The position numbers and the translations under genes are program-made. A DNA stretch of 64,000 nucleotides from positions 102,767,501 to 102,831,500 of the forward strand of contig CM074857.1 of NCBI GenBank assembly GCA_037501455.1, written 5' to 3'. This stretch comes from Lantana camara (taxonomy: Eukaryota > Streptophyta > Magnoliopsida > Lamiales > Verbenaceae). Of this stretch, positions 1-11,481 are shown piece by piece. Positions within the stretch are counted from its first letter, which is position 1; every line of letters starts with the position of its first letter. The notes beneath the pieces are model-generated. The model was given only the letters and a program-made list of their open reading frames with translations. It was not told where the DNA came from and made no database searches.

Positions 1-321
1 CTTCCAATTTCTACAAAATATGATCCTTTTGCTTCTATATATAAACTTCAAAGGCAAATTCTATCAGTGCAGCAAACACACTCACTTCAGTGAAAGACTT
101 GTCCACTATCCAAATTCACAAACATCAATCAGAAACCACTACCCCAAACAAGATCCAATCTTTCACTTAACCCAGCATTAAAAATCCTAAAAAAATTCAG
201 AATTGCCTGTAATTAACTCAAACAAGCATGCAACTCGAAAACAATCAGATAAAAAAGAACAAAACCCAAGAATCCCCATTTTATTTCAGGAATCCAATTA
301 AACAAGCAAAAAGAAACAGAC

Positions 322-463
322 CAAGAGTGGCGGCGGTGTCATAGAACACGGTGGCCGCCTGAACCACGGTGGCGCGGACCGTGGGGGCGGAGGCGTCGCC
401 GCCCATATCAACCTCCGCGAACAATGGGCTTTCATTCACAGCTGGGCTTGGAACTAAAGACAT
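322..463 (-). CDS. NIT4: Nitrilase (NIT4-type), first coding exon only; gene continues off the left edge
   Basis: The translation from the ATG at 463 opens MSLVPSPAVNESPLF and continues with AEVDMGG and TVRATVVQAATVFYDTAATL, the N-terminus typical of plant NIT4 nitrilases. These convert beta-cyanoalanine, made during cyanide detoxification, to asparagine or to aspartate plus ammonia. The exon ends at 322 in a phase-1 G followed by a GT donor (321-320), so the codon after TL would be completed by exon 2, as expected for the aspartate found there in the family. Exon 2 and the catalytic Glu-Lys-Cys residues lie outside the window; positions 321-1 are intron. An upstream in-frame ATG at 574 would add 37 residues without family resemblance, so 463 is preferred. 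One oddity is alanine where the family usually has proline (DTAATL). The exon itself looks intact; whether the gene is functional cannot be judged from here. Confidence 0.82.
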
Positions 464-711
464 GTCTCCGAGCAGCTCTGACACTGCTTCAGTCACTTCT
501 CCTGCTTGATTTTGAGTGTGAGTCTGAGTTCGATAGTTGAAAGAAGGAGATGATGCGGGAACAGTGTCAGGCATGCGAGCTTATCATCAAGAATTGTGAG
601 GAAATCTCAGCTGGAGTTGACGAAAATTAATTTTTACCAAAAAGAGAAAAAAGAAAAATGTTTGTGTAATTTGGACAAGACTTTTCTAGAATTTGGAGAC
701 AATTAGTGCCC
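464..711 (-). promoter_or_regulatory. Remaining 5' region of the nitrilase gene
   Basis: This stretch lies between the nitrilase start codon and the end of the inverted-repeat element at 712. I see no convincing TATA box in the expected orientation. The native promoter may therefore extend beyond the inserted element, or be partly replaced by it. This is an inference from position only. Confidence 0.3.
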
Positions 712-1752
712 AAGGGACGCCCAAGACTTATTTTAGGGATATAACCCTCAATTTCTTTTTCTTTTTTTTATTCTCTATTATCTGACGTGGTTAATAATCA
801 CGTCATATCTTTTAAATTCAGATCTTCCATCCAAATCAAACCCTAGTTCTTTTCCTCTTCGTCGTTTCTTCTTCTCTCCTTCTCTTTTTCTCTTCTTCTT
901 CTCTCCTTCAATGATGAAAAACAGAGATGGTCTTGTCGCCTGCACCTCTCCTTCTCACATTCTCTCGCCGTTGATAATCGGGATGAATCAGGATGAATCT
1001 CCTCTCCTTGTACAAGCATGACAAAGATAATCGGATGAATTTAAAAAATTATCGATAATATTTTTCTTCTTTTTTTTTTTTTTTTGTCTCAATCTTCAAG
1101 AACTTGAAGATATATGAAATCGCGTGAATTCTTTTGAAGATCGCGTGACTCGATCTTCAAAAGAAATCACGCGACTTCATAGAATTATGAAGTCGCTGCG
1201 CGATTATGATAGTCGAGCACGCGACTTCATAATTCTATGAAGTCGCGTGATTTCTCTTGAAGATCGACGCGATCTTCAAGAGAAATCACGCGACTTCATA
1301 GAATTATGAAGTCGCTGCGCGATTATGATAGTCGAGCACTCGACTTCATAATTCTATGAAGTCGCGTGAATTCCTTTGAAGATCGCGTGACTCGATCTTC
1401 AAGAGAAATCACTCGACTTCATAAATCTATGAAATCGCGTGATTTCTTTTGAAGATCGAGTCACGCGATCTTCAAACGAGATGAATAAAAATAATAAAAG
1501 AAAAAAAGAAAAAAAAATTGAAGAAGAATAAAAATAATTAAAAAAAATAAAGAAAATAAAAGAAAATAAAAGGAAAAAAGAAAAGAAAAAAATCGAGTGC
1601 GCGATTTCTGAGATCGCTCACTCGATTTGTACACGTGGAAAATAATTATATTTAATATTTATTTTATTAGACAAAATTGAGAAAAGGGTTATATACCCAA
1701 TTCTTTTAAAACTAGGGGTTACATAACTGAAAAAAGACTTAGGCGTCCCTTT
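712..1752. mobile_element. Non-autonomous DNA element with terminal inverted repeats and palindromic core
   Basis: The ends are inverted copies: AAGGGACGCC(C/T)AAG at the left and its complement at the right (about 1738-1752), followed on both sides by degenerate inverted sequence that includes a TATAACCC motif. About 1.04 kb separates the ends and no protein is encoded. The interior holds a palindromic array (1093-1482) and an A-rich tract. I found no clean target-site duplication directly at the ends, so the superfamily is open; a Mutator-like or fold-back element is possible. It sits roughly 250 bp upstream of the preferred nitrilase start codon. Confidence 0.6.
1093..1482. repeat. Array of alternating palindromes
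   Basis: Two motifs alternate in both orientations: one built on CTTCATAATTCTATGAAG and its complement, the other on GAAGATCGCGTGACTCGATC and its complement. A spacer containing GCGATTATGATAGTCGAGCA occurs twice in the same orientation. The whole can fold into long nested hairpins. Copies differ at a few positions, often CG against CT or CA, consistent with cytosine deamination. Confidence 0.8.
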
Positions 1753-1897
1753 TAACCGAATGCCCCGAATTTGTGGAGGGACATTGAGATGGAGGGTCTG
1801 ATGAGTGATGGGTCATGGGTGGTTTGTGGACTTCCCACAAATGGTATGGATCGGATCCTACAGATGCCGGTCGAATACCACATGATACGAATATACG
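1753..1897. other. Short host spacer with 5' target duplication of Gypsy-A
   Basis: No gene is seen. The last five bases (1893-1897, ATACG) are the left target-site duplication of Gypsy-A. A small imperfect palindrome occurs at about 1822-1843. Confidence 0.5.
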
Positions 1898-2476
1898 TGA
1901 CGTGGTTCGTACCCGTCATTTTACTGGACCAATCATCACACGCCACCTGTCCGGTCGAAGGTTGCTCTTCGATCCTCTGGTCGGTCTTCCAATTACCGTC
2001 TCTAATTTTACTGTCTTAGTCCTCGACCTAGCAACGGTCTCTCCGACCAGTTCGCTTGGCTCAAACACCTCGACCCGCCCCGGGCCAGTCCACTATCCTA
2101 TTTTCGGTTGAGTGGCTGATCACGCCTTAAATACAAGGTGATAGTGGGGTACTTGTCAGCTCCTGGTGGTGACGTGTCGAGGCGGTGCACTCTCTCTTTT
2201 CACCCTATATAAAGGGTCCACATTTATTACAACAGTAAGTATTCTCACCTATCTCTTTTACCGCTCAATCATTCGACTCATGTCACCCGAATCTGACTTG
2301 AGCGTCAGAGTGCCAACCCGGATATCACCCCCTCCTTCCCCGAGTTGGCCTCTAGCTTACGTTTCCTTCGATCCCCGCAGATTCCGAGTGGTCAGGCGGC
2401 GGTTTCCAGCTCAACAAATAGAGTGATCGAATGCTCGATTCTCGGTCGAACAGCAAGCGGAGATTTAACTCGATCA
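1898..2476 (+). repeat. Gypsy-A 5' LTR
   Basis: Matches 21885-22464 along its whole length, starting TGACGTGG and ending ACTCGATCA. It contains a TATA box (TATATAAA, 2206-2213), placing U3 upstream of about 2235 and R/U5 downstream. The primer-binding site should follow at 2477 but I could not match it to a tRNA. Confidence 0.9.
2206..2213 (+). promoter_or_regulatory. TATA box of Gypsy-A LTR
   Basis: TATATAAA in the context CCCTATATAAAGGG, conserved at 22193-22200 in the 3' LTR. Its position in mid-LTR fits the retrotransposon genomic-RNA promoter. Confidence 0.75.
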
Positions 2477-3382
2477 ACAGCCTGTGGGATATTGGGCAGG
2501 GGTCGGACAAGCTATACATCACCAGCCCCAATATCAACATCCACTACCCGCTCAAGGGAGCGCCAGAAAGCCTGTTCAAGATCGACTCTCATTTCGACCG
2601 GAGGATGAGGTCGACTCTAGGACCCCCACGTACATAGAACCGCCAATCACCGGGGTCGAGAGATTTCCCAGCAAAAGTCTCGACACTCGCAATCCCAAAA
2701 GAGGAGTGATAACCCTCTACGGTTTGAGTCGAGAAGGGAACATGACACTCATCAAAATGATGTTTCTCGCCGTAGCTCAAGCGGGATCTTCTACCGGCTT
2801 GGGCCCCATGGTCGACCAAATCAGATTAGGAGATCCAATAGGGGACAAATTGTCAGGTCCGACGATTTAAGGAACCAGATCCCTCATCGAGACGACCAAT
2901 GATACTCCCAGCGTTACGAAGAGGGCCAGGACTCGCATAGTCGATCTAGTAGCCGATCTCATTCTCCTCATCGCAATCGATCGCGATCTCCCCGGAACAC
3001 ACGCTCGACCCAGCCCTTGGTGCGACCATGGAAATATCACAGTGATAGGGAAGCACAGTCCCCTTTTTGCGATGTAATAATCGAAGCTACTACAGAGGAG
3101 AAGATCCCTGCTGGTTTACCTATGTACAACGGGGTCGACTGACCCTGAAAAACATGTTTCAAGACTCGAAATGCAGCTCAACATGTTCGGACATTCTCCC
3201 CTCATTTGGGCCAAAATCTTTATCACCACCCTCGACGGGCCTACGCTGGATTGGTTCTCGAGACTACCTCCTCGATCCATACCCACGTACAAAGCCCTAG
3301 TCGAGCGGTTTGTTGCCCAATTCTCCTCCATGAAGGGAGACAAACTCCCATCGACCTACATGTACACCATTAGGTAGGGTCC
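2477..3382 (+). pseudogene. Gypsy-A gag, 5' part (broken)
   Basis: Fragmentary frames encode a hydrophilic N-terminal region (2484-2870) and then a retrotransposon gag core (about 3130-3377) with features such as LDGPTLDWFSRLPP and YKALVERFVAQF, typical of the Retrotrans_gag domain of Tat elements. Gag forms the virus-like particle. Reading passes through several frames, so it is a pseudogene. Copia-A inserted at 3383 within gag; the remainder resumes at 13449. Confidence 0.8.
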
Positions 3383-5342
3383 TGTTGGAAAACACGAATC
3401 AGAAAGCAGCGGAATTTAAAATATTTTCCCAACAAAAGGACCTTGAACTCGCAATCGTGTAACCAAATTCGTAAAGATAGAAAACTTACTTTTCTTTTGT
3501 TCTTTCTTGAAGCGTTTCAAGCCACCCAAGAACGCTCTTCTCGCGGCTTGATCCCCTCTCCTTGGTAAAGCTCGAATCTTCAAACTTCTAACTTGAAGTC
3601 TCTAGAGAAAGTCCACCAACTTGATCACAATCTAACTAGTAAGGATGCTAGTTCTCTAGTTAGTGTTTAGGCTTAACCTAGGGTTTAATTTAATCTTGGA
3701 GAAAGAAAGGTGTTCAACACATGAACCAAAAGAATTGTCAATTAGCTCTAAAGGGAAGCATGAGCTCCCCTATATATAGGAAATGGGAGGGGCGGCCGAA
3801 ATCCTTGTCCTCATAGGCAAGGGTTTTGGTTCCTCTCTCCTATTACTTGATCTTCAAGTAATTTCCAACTTTGACTTTGAATTCTAATTCAAGTCAACTT
3901 TTAAGAGAGCTAAAAATATCCAAACTATTTTTGGATAACTTTATACTTTATTTATTATAAAATAAATAACTTATTTTTATCTAATTAATTAATTCGTAAT
4001 TAATTAACTAGATTATTTTCTCCAAAATAAGACTTTCTTTTTAATTCAAAATTAAACCAAAGTCTATTAAATAATTAACACATTTAATTATTTAATACAT
4101 ATATATATATATTATATATATATCCACACGTGTGTGACACGTGTCACAGTGACACGTGTCACTCACGTGAGCCACACGTGTGATTTCACACGTGTGGAAC
4201 CCTCTTGGTCCGATTAACTCGTTTAATCTTTTTCAAGCCTCAACTCATGTAACCAAGTTGTTGTGTGTGACCCTCTAGGTTCTCAATTCAATTAGCAGTG
4301 ACCCCAATTAATTAATTCACTAATTAATTAATCAGTCCACAGATTAAACGACCATAGTCTAGCAACAAGTGTTTAACCCCTAGCTGAATTGGAATGTTCG
4401 GATTCGACAGAACCTTTAAGTCATTGATTCATGTGAGATACAATCCTCCTACTTACTATCTCTCAACCAAGATCTAGGGCAAGGGAATAATCAGAACCCT
4501 AATAATCCGGTCTTAAAGCTAAGTGCATTTCATATCCATTTGATCTCAATCCAAGAAACACTTTTCTTGATGTCTTGATCTACTGCCTTGGCCAAGGACT
4601 CCATATGGCATATGAATGACTTACACAATAAGAGATCACCTTGCAAATGCAAGTGTAGGTCCTTTCTTGATTCTCATTCACTTTCATGAATCACTTGTGC
4701 AGCCCCAGCATAAGCCTTGAATCAGTTGTCTAAGGCGACACCCTTTAAAGCTTATACCTAAGACTACAGAGTTAACTCATAAAGTGACAAGGAACCTCAA
4801 GTCTAAGGATCAATTAATCACATCAATGACTCGTGAGATATTTCCTAATCTGGAAGTTTCCATTTCCTGAAATAGAAACTTCCTTTCCCATTTAGGAATG
4901 TTCTCACACGGGGCACCTCAGTGAACTTACTTATTAAAGTAAGCACCCTCATGTATCACGCACGTATCAACTATACACTTTGCACCTCCATGAAACAAGG
5001 TGGTCCTTCTTAAGGGCGTGATCCCACAAGCAAGCCTTAGAGGAGTCAGGTTGACACTCCCACTGTCTGTAGGACTCATCGGCTTGGAGTATTTTACTAA
5101 TCATGACTTATGTGATATAGGGCTCGTTTCATGAACCATTTCACCTAAATGGTAGAGTCCTAAAGTCATCAGGATTAGGGGAGTTCTCATACATGCACAA
5201 CTAATGTAAACGCATACCAAACAAGAGCATATAAAGAAGTGTTGCCTCAATTCGTTATTTTATTCAAAGATTGTCTGTGATTACAATAAGGAAAAGCACA
5301 AAGCGGATATACAATCAGCTTGCTAGGGCACTATTCCTAACA
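3383..5342 (-). repeat. Copia-A 3' LTR
   Basis: 1,960 bp, nearly identical to 11482-13443. Ends TG...CA on either strand. On the minus strand U3 lies at the high-coordinate side, followed by a TATATATA box at 3778-3771 and R/U5 towards 3383. A cluster of six CACGTG palindromes lies at 4127-4197, in U3. Confidence 0.95.
4127..4197. promoter_or_regulatory. Cluster of CACGTG (G-box) palindromes in Copia-A U3
   Basis: Six CACGTG cores occur within about 71 bp, mostly as ACACGTGT/CACACGTGTG. The copy in the 5' LTR (12228-12298) keeps five, one having become CACGGG; the solo LTR at 29231-29275 keeps four. CACGTG is the core bound by plant bZIP and bHLH factors (established). The cluster is about 350 bp upstream of the LTR TATA box, so a role as an enhancer is inferred. 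Confidence 0.65.
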
Positions 5343-5357
5343 ATCTCCCACTTGCCC
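5343..5357 (-). other. Copia-A polypurine tract
   Basis: On the minus strand GGGCAAGTGGGAGAT directly precedes the 3' LTR start. This is the usual position and composition of the plus-strand primer for reverse transcription. Confidence 0.8.
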
Positions 5358-5364
5358 ATCAAAG

Positions 5365-8300
5365 CTATTCTGAAGCTATTCTAAGTCCCATCTTCTGAAG
5401 ATGACCTTGGAAAGCTTCTCGACTAAGGGGTTTAGTAAGTGGATCTGCCACATTCTCTGCTGATGTGACCCTCTCAATTTGCACATCTCCTCTTTTGATA
5501 ATATCACGGATTAGGTGATTCTTCCTCATAATGTGCTTGGTCCGTTGGTGAGATCTTGGTTCTCTTGCTTGAGCAACCGCCCCAGTGTTGTCACAAAATA
5601 CAGTAATGGGGTCTTTCATGCTAGGAACAACATTCAACTCTTGAATGAAGTTTCTAATCCAAACACCTTCCTTAGCTGCATCATTTGCAGCTAAGTATTC
5701 GGCCTCAGTGGTCGAATCCGCAGTGGTAGTTTGCTTGGAACTCTTCCAACTCACTGCTCCGCCGTTTAGGCAGAAAATGTATCCTGACATTGACTTAAAA
5801 TCATCTAAGTCAGATGCAAAGCTTGCATCGCAGTATCCTTCGACAGTAAGATCTTTCTGACCTCCGTAAACTAAGAATAAATCTTTAGTACTTTTCAAGT
5901 ACTTAAGAATATTCTTCACGGCAGCCCAGTGACCATCTCCAGGGTCAGATTGGAAACGACTTGTCACACTAAGTGCATAAGCCACATCCGGTCGAGTACA
6001 TAACATTGCATACATTATGCTACCTATTGCTGATGCATAAGGTGTATGAGTCATTCTTTCCTTCTCAAGGTTAGTCTTAGGACACATCTTCTTTGAAAGA
6101 CATGTTCCTACACTCATAGGAAGGTTCTTAACCTTTGCTGACTCCATATTGAATCTCTTCAATACTTTGTCAATGTACATCGACTGTGATAGTCCTATTA
6201 ACCTTCTAGATCTATCTCTATAGATTTTAATTCCAAGGATATAGGACGCATCACCAAGATCTTTCATCTCGAATTGGTTCGATAACCATAACTTAGTCAC
6301 TTTCATGTCATCCTTCGAATTCCCAATAAGAAGGATGTCATCAACATAAAGTACTAAGAATTGCACTGAGGTCTCCAATTCCTTTCTATACACACATGAT
6401 TCATTCGTAATTTGGATGAAGCCAAACGCTTTGACTGATTTATCAAATCGAATATTCCAATTCCTAGAAGCATGTTTCAATCCATAGATTGATCTTTGGA
6501 GTTTGCAAACCTTTTGCTCACTCCCACTGAATGTGAAACCTATGGGTTGCTCCATATAAATGTCTTTATCAATGTCACCATTGAGAAAGGCAGTTTTCAC
6601 ATCCATTTGCCATATCTCATAGTCATAATATGCAGCAATGGCAAGCATGATCCGAATAGACTTTTGCATTGCAACTGGTGAAAAGGTTTCATCAAAATCC
6701 ACGCCGGGTCTTTGAGTGAAACCTTTTGCAACCAGTCTTGCCTTGTAGGCTGCAATGCTTCCATCAACTCCAAGCTTTCTCTTAAAGATCCATTTGCAAC
6801 CTATGGGTTTGACCCCATCAGGCAAATCTACCAAGGTCCAAACTTGGTTGGAGTTCATGGAATCCATTTCGGATTTCATGGCTTCTATCCACTGTTCAGA
6901 GTCAGAATCTGAAAGTACCTCCTCATATGTTAAAGGATCATTATCCTTTTAAGAGATTTCATGGAAGAATCCATACCATCTCTCCGGCTGTCTAGGAGTG
7001 CGTTCAGAACGCCTTAGAGGAGGGTTTTCGTGTGTATCGAAATTCGTGATTGGTTATAGTTGATCAGAGTGGGACGTTTCTTCAGTGGGTGGTGTGGGGT
7101 CATTTTGTACTTCTTCTAATTCTATGATCTTGCCTTTCTTTTCTTTAAGGAACGGTTCCTCCAAAAAATTAGCATTTCTGGAAACAAACACCTTTTGCTC
7201 AGGTTGATCATAGAAATAGTATCCTATGGATTCCTTAGGATAACCTACAAAGTAGCATAAGTTAGAACGAGATTCTAACTTATCTCCCACTGTCCTCTTC
7301 ACGTAAGCAGGACCACCCCAAATTCTTAAGTAAGAATAACTAGGGATTTTACCATACCACATTTCATAGGGCGTTTTGGGGACTGACTTAGAGGGAACTA
7401 GATTCAAAATCTTTGCTGCACTTTCTAGGGCATAACCCCAGAAAGAAGGTGGTAAGTCAGTGAAACTCATCATGGAACAAACCATATCAAGTAGGGTTCG
7501 ATTCCTTCTCTCAGAAACTCCATTAAGCTGAGGAGTTCCCGGAGGAGTCCACTGAGAGATAATCCCATTATCCTTGAGATGATTAAGGAATTCTTCACTA
7601 AGATATTCGCCTCCTCGATCAGATCGAAGTGCTTTGATCTTGTGACCAGTTTGGTTCTCAACCTCCTTTTGAAATTCTAAGAATATCTCAAAAGCTTTAG
7701 ATTTATACTTCATTAAGTATACATAACCATACCGACTAAAGTCATCAGTAAAGGTTATGAAATACTGATGATTGCTTCTAGTGCTTACACTAAGCGGTCC
7801 ACAAACATCAGTATGGATCAAATCCAAAACCTTAGTGGCACGTTCCACAGTTCCTTTAAAAGGGACTTTGGACATTTTTCCTTTGAGACAGGATTCGCAA
7901 GAAGTTAACTCTTTGAGATCATTTTCAGAGAATGATCCAAAAGTGTTTATCTTGCTAATTCTGTTCTTGGAAATGTGTCCTAATCTAGCGTGCCATAAGG
8001 GAGCTGAAACTTTGTCATCTCTCTTACGCTTTGTTTCTCGTTGTATATTCATAATATTGATGTTTTGAGTTAGGTAAAGTCCATTAGTTAGAGTACCGAT
8101 ATGAACGGAAGAGTTGTTCCGTTTGATAAAGTATTTACCATTCTTAATATAAGTTTCATAACCTTCACAATCTAATATTGGAACTGAAATTATATTACGA
8201 ATAATGCTCGGTACATAAAGGACTTTGTTTAATACTAACTCAAAACTACCTAAATCTAATCTAATTGTGCCTAAAGCTCGAGCTTCAACGTTTGAGCCAT

Positions 8301-9279
8301 CGCCGATCTTCAAGACACATTCTCCTTCTTTGAGTTGTTGGACCTCACTTAGCATCTGTACATCATTACAGATATGAGTTCCACAACCGGTATCAAGTAC
8401 CCAAGAACTAGAATTAATAGAAAGATTTACTTCAACGAGAAAGATACCTTTCTTTAGAGTAGCCTTGTACTCTGGGCAGTTACTCCTCCAATGTCCCGCT
8501 TTGCCACAATGGAAGCAAACATCCTTTTTCTGATCACGCTTCTTCTTTTGGGCCTTCCCCTTCGAAATGCCACCAGTGGGCCTAAGGGGTTTCTTCTTCT
8601 TCTTTTGGGCTTTCTTGCCCTTACCTTTAGAAGGCCCAGAAGAGGAAGATGGAGCATTCACCATCAAAACCTTATTGTCCTTCTTGATCGTTCTTTCAGC
8701 AGTCACAAGCTGACTAATCAGCTCAGCTACAGTAGCACCAGCATGATTCATGTTGAAGTTAAGGACAAATGGGTTGAATGATGGTGGGAGCGAAGCTAGC
8801 AACAAATCCACTGAAAGCTCATCTTTCAGTGGCATGTCCATGGAAGCAAGTTTCTCAGTAAGGGCAAGAAACTTGAGTCCATATTCATGGACACTTGAAC
8901 CTTCCCTCATTCTCAAGTGGAACAATTCCTTTGAAGTGTTATACCTTGTAACACGTTCATGAGGGCGGTAAAGTTGCTCTAAGTGGTCGTAAATCTCCCA
9001 AGCAAGTTCCATGGCCTCATGTTGCCTTTGCAAGTCCGGAGACATGTTAGCCAACATAAGGCAACGGGCTTGGAGATTATCATCCTTCCACTTCTGAATC
9101 GCGTCCCGCTCGGCCCGAGTGGGAGCCTCCCCTTCGGGACTAGGCTCCCCTTCGAAGAGAACATAAGTTCTCTTCTCAGAATCTAAAATGATTTTTAGAT
9201 TCCTCAGCCAATCAGAATAGTTGGGACCAGTCAACTTGTTTGACTCGAGGATCGATACAAGAGGGTTTTTGGTTGCCAT
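5365..9279 (-). pseudogene. Copia-A gag-pol polyprotein (two in-frame stops)
   Basis: One frame of 1,304 codons covers the whole polyprotein. Codons 1-270 are gag, ending in a lysine-rich stretch and a CCHC zinc knuckle (CFHCGKAGHWRSNC, about 255-268). Protease follows with a WVLDTGCGTHI active site near 294. Integrase has the HHCC zinc region (WHARLGH ... CESCLKGK) and the catalytic core with TDVCGPL, LRSDRGGEY and NGVSERRNRT. Reverse transcriptase has LYVDDILL near codon 978, and RNase H has GYCDASFASD and STTEAEYLA near the C-terminus. TAA stops at 7056-7054 (codon 742) and 6951-6949 (codon 777) lie in the integrase-RT linker, and homologous reading resumes in the same frame after each. 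Otherwise the coding sequence is intact, consistent with recent insertion. Copia elements normally make gag and pol from one frame, as here. Confidence 0.93.
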
Positions 9280-9485
9280 TTCAAAACATGTAGAGAATCA
9301 CAGAATCTACGACCTAAATGGTAAAACAGAGAACTAGTGAGCATGCTGAATTATAACGATATACAAAAGATAAGGTCTTTAATCTAATGTAGCTCCCACT
9401 GTTTTTCAAAGATCTAGAATTCCCAAAGATCTAAGAGGAACACGTTTCCCAATGGGTACTAAGATCCTAGGCATTTTACCTCGAA

Positions 9486-9806
9486 CCCACGACTCGCGGA
9501 CATTCTAAGTAAGAACCCTAGGTAGGTACAACTTACCAATTCTAACACCTTTAAAACTCTTAGTAATTGTTTTTGCATCACCTATCTTTCAATATGGACC
9601 CACGACTCGTGCGACATCCATATTTACTTAGGCGTTAAGCTAGACCCATCAATCATAAGATCATGACCAAAACTTAGTTCGAACGACCCACGACTCGCGG
9701 ACATCGCCCTTGCTAAAATTGACCACGAAATATTGATCATTTAAAATGATTAATTAGGTAACTAAGAACTAATAAGCTCCACTAGCTATCCCACGACTCG
9801 CGGACA
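9486..9806. repeat. Four spaced 17-bp repeats in the Copia-A leader
   Basis: CCCACGACTCGCGGACA or a close variant starts at 9486, 9599, 9687 and 9790, all in the same orientation, about 90-115 bp apart in otherwise AT-rich sequence. The second copy reads CCCACGACTCGTGCGACA. Function unknown. Confidence 0.8.
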
Positions 9807-10939
9807 ATAACTAGCTTTACTTACTAAACTTAAAACCTATTGATGGAATGCTAGGAATTTAATTCAAAATTTGCATCTCGAATTAAACACCTATTTGTTC
9901 GAAATTAACTTAATATTTAATGGGAATTTTCGAATCAACTGGAGAGTTGTCCGGTTTGACCTCACCAACATATATGTTATCCAATTTTATTAGTCTTGAT
10001 TAATGCAAGTACACTTAAATGCATATCAAACAAGCACATAAACAGATAACATGTCCTAGCATGATACTAACATGTAATGATCATGGGTTCTACCTATCTT
10101 ATGCGTGATATGTGGGAGCCACTCCACAATCACAAGTTCTAACATACATGCCACATAAACAGTTCAAATCACATAAGGGAAAGCGGTAACAAAATACGAG
10201 CCCTATCTCTATTACATTTAACAATTGAGATTCCCCTCCCTAACATTTTGAGGGGTCTTCACTTATAGCCTCCTTGTTACTTGAATGTGGTCCATCTTAC
10301 TCCTTGGGTGCATTGTCTCCAAAATGAAAATAAAACCTCACCACCTATCTCTACTCTCAAATTACAATAAAAAGAAAAAGACATAAAGTAATAAGGCTCA
10401 ATCTTCATATTGGCCTTAGACAATTACACGGGGCATACCCCGGCCTAAAAAACAGTAATATGTAAAGCCACATAATAAATCACATAACAGTACGCACATA
10501 AGTGAGGCTCCAACCTCAATTGAAAAACGCAACTATAGGGCTCCAACCCCAATTTAAACCATCCATGTGCATAAATTAAAACCATAGATCTAAACCCATG
10601 ATCACCTAACATGCTCTTGCGAGAATTTAAATTTAGCCAATAAATTAAAATTCTCGTTTCAAGTCCTAATGACTTAAAACACGACTTGATGCGAGTCTTA
10701 TTTATAAAAGTTTTCAATAAATCCCAAATTACCAAAACAAATAAAATTCCAATTAATTTCTGAAAATTAATAATTTTATCAAAGGTGTATTTTCCCAAAA
10801 TATAAACCGTTTCAATTTCTCAAAATTCCCAATTTTAAGTTTTTATTCAAAAATTAAAATAAATATTCAAAAATAAAATTTTAAAATTAAAAAACAAAAT
10901 TGGGACAGATTGCACGAAATACGAAAGTTCGGATCAGGA

Positions 10940-11215
10940 AAACGGGGCGCACGCGTCGCAAGCGTGCGCGGACGCGCACGGCAGGCACGCACAGCTCCCG
11001 GCCAAGGCCGGGCGAGTGCGCGCACTGCGTGCGCATGCCGCGCGCCTGGCGCGTGCGCTCTGTCGGGCGACGGCGGGCGATGGGCGGCCAGTCTCGGCCG
11101 CCCTGGGCGGGCGCGCCTCCCGCACAGGCGTGCGGGAGGTGCTGGGCGGCTGCCCTGCACACGCCTAGGACAGGCGGGCGCGCGCGGGGTTTCGCGTGTT
11201 CGTCGTGATCCGGGT
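10940..11215. other. GC-rich block inside the Copia-A leader
   Basis: About 275 bp that is roughly three quarters G+C by eye, full of GCGCGC and CGTGCGCG runs, with AT-rich sequence directly on both sides. Open frames exist on both strands only because stop codons are rare at this composition; none has a recognisable domain. It could be a captured genomic fragment or a structured leader element. Confidence 0.75.
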
Positions 11216-11467
11216 TTTCGTTTCGTGTTTTCGTTCAAAAGCAAAACCAATCCAAGAAATCCAATAACAGTTTATACAGTTTCAAATCTAAAATTGTTTT
11301 CAAAATTAAATTTTGCAAAAACCAATTTTCAGAAACTTTCAGGAAAAAATACAGTTTCGTAATTCAGGCTTTCTAAAACAATTACAAATACTCAATCGCA
11401 TCAAGCCTAAGAATTTCTACCAAATTCAGAATAATTGAGACGAATCAGAAACACGATTAACGATGTG

Positions 11468-11479
11468 GCTCTGATACCA
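11468..11479 (-). other. Copia-A primer-binding site (initiator tRNA-Met)
   Basis: The minus strand reads TGGTATCAGAGC two bases after the 5' LTR terminus. This is the well-known plant copia site complementary to the 3' end of initiator methionine tRNA. Confidence 0.9.
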
Positions 11480-11481
11480 CT

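Larger units (their letters stand above)
9280..11466 (-). other. Copia-A long untranslated leader
   Basis: This 2.2-kb stretch between the primer-binding site and the gag ATG (9279) holds no credible protein. It contains four spaced copies of a 17-bp repeat (9486-9806) and a strikingly GC-rich block (10940-11215), separated by ordinary AT-rich sequence. Confidence 0.8.

Noticed and set aside
1093..1482. CRISPR-like spaced repeats
   Set aside because: The repeats are palindromic and alternate in orientation with no unique spacers, in a plant genome.
9486..9806. CRISPR-like array in the Copia-A leader
   Set aside because: Only four 17-bp words with spacers near 90-100 bp inside a retrotransposon leader.
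10867..11362. Several overlapping open frames on both strands in the GC-rich block
   Set aside because: Arg/Ala/Pro-rich translations on both strands, explained by lack of stop codons at high GC; no domain or start context.
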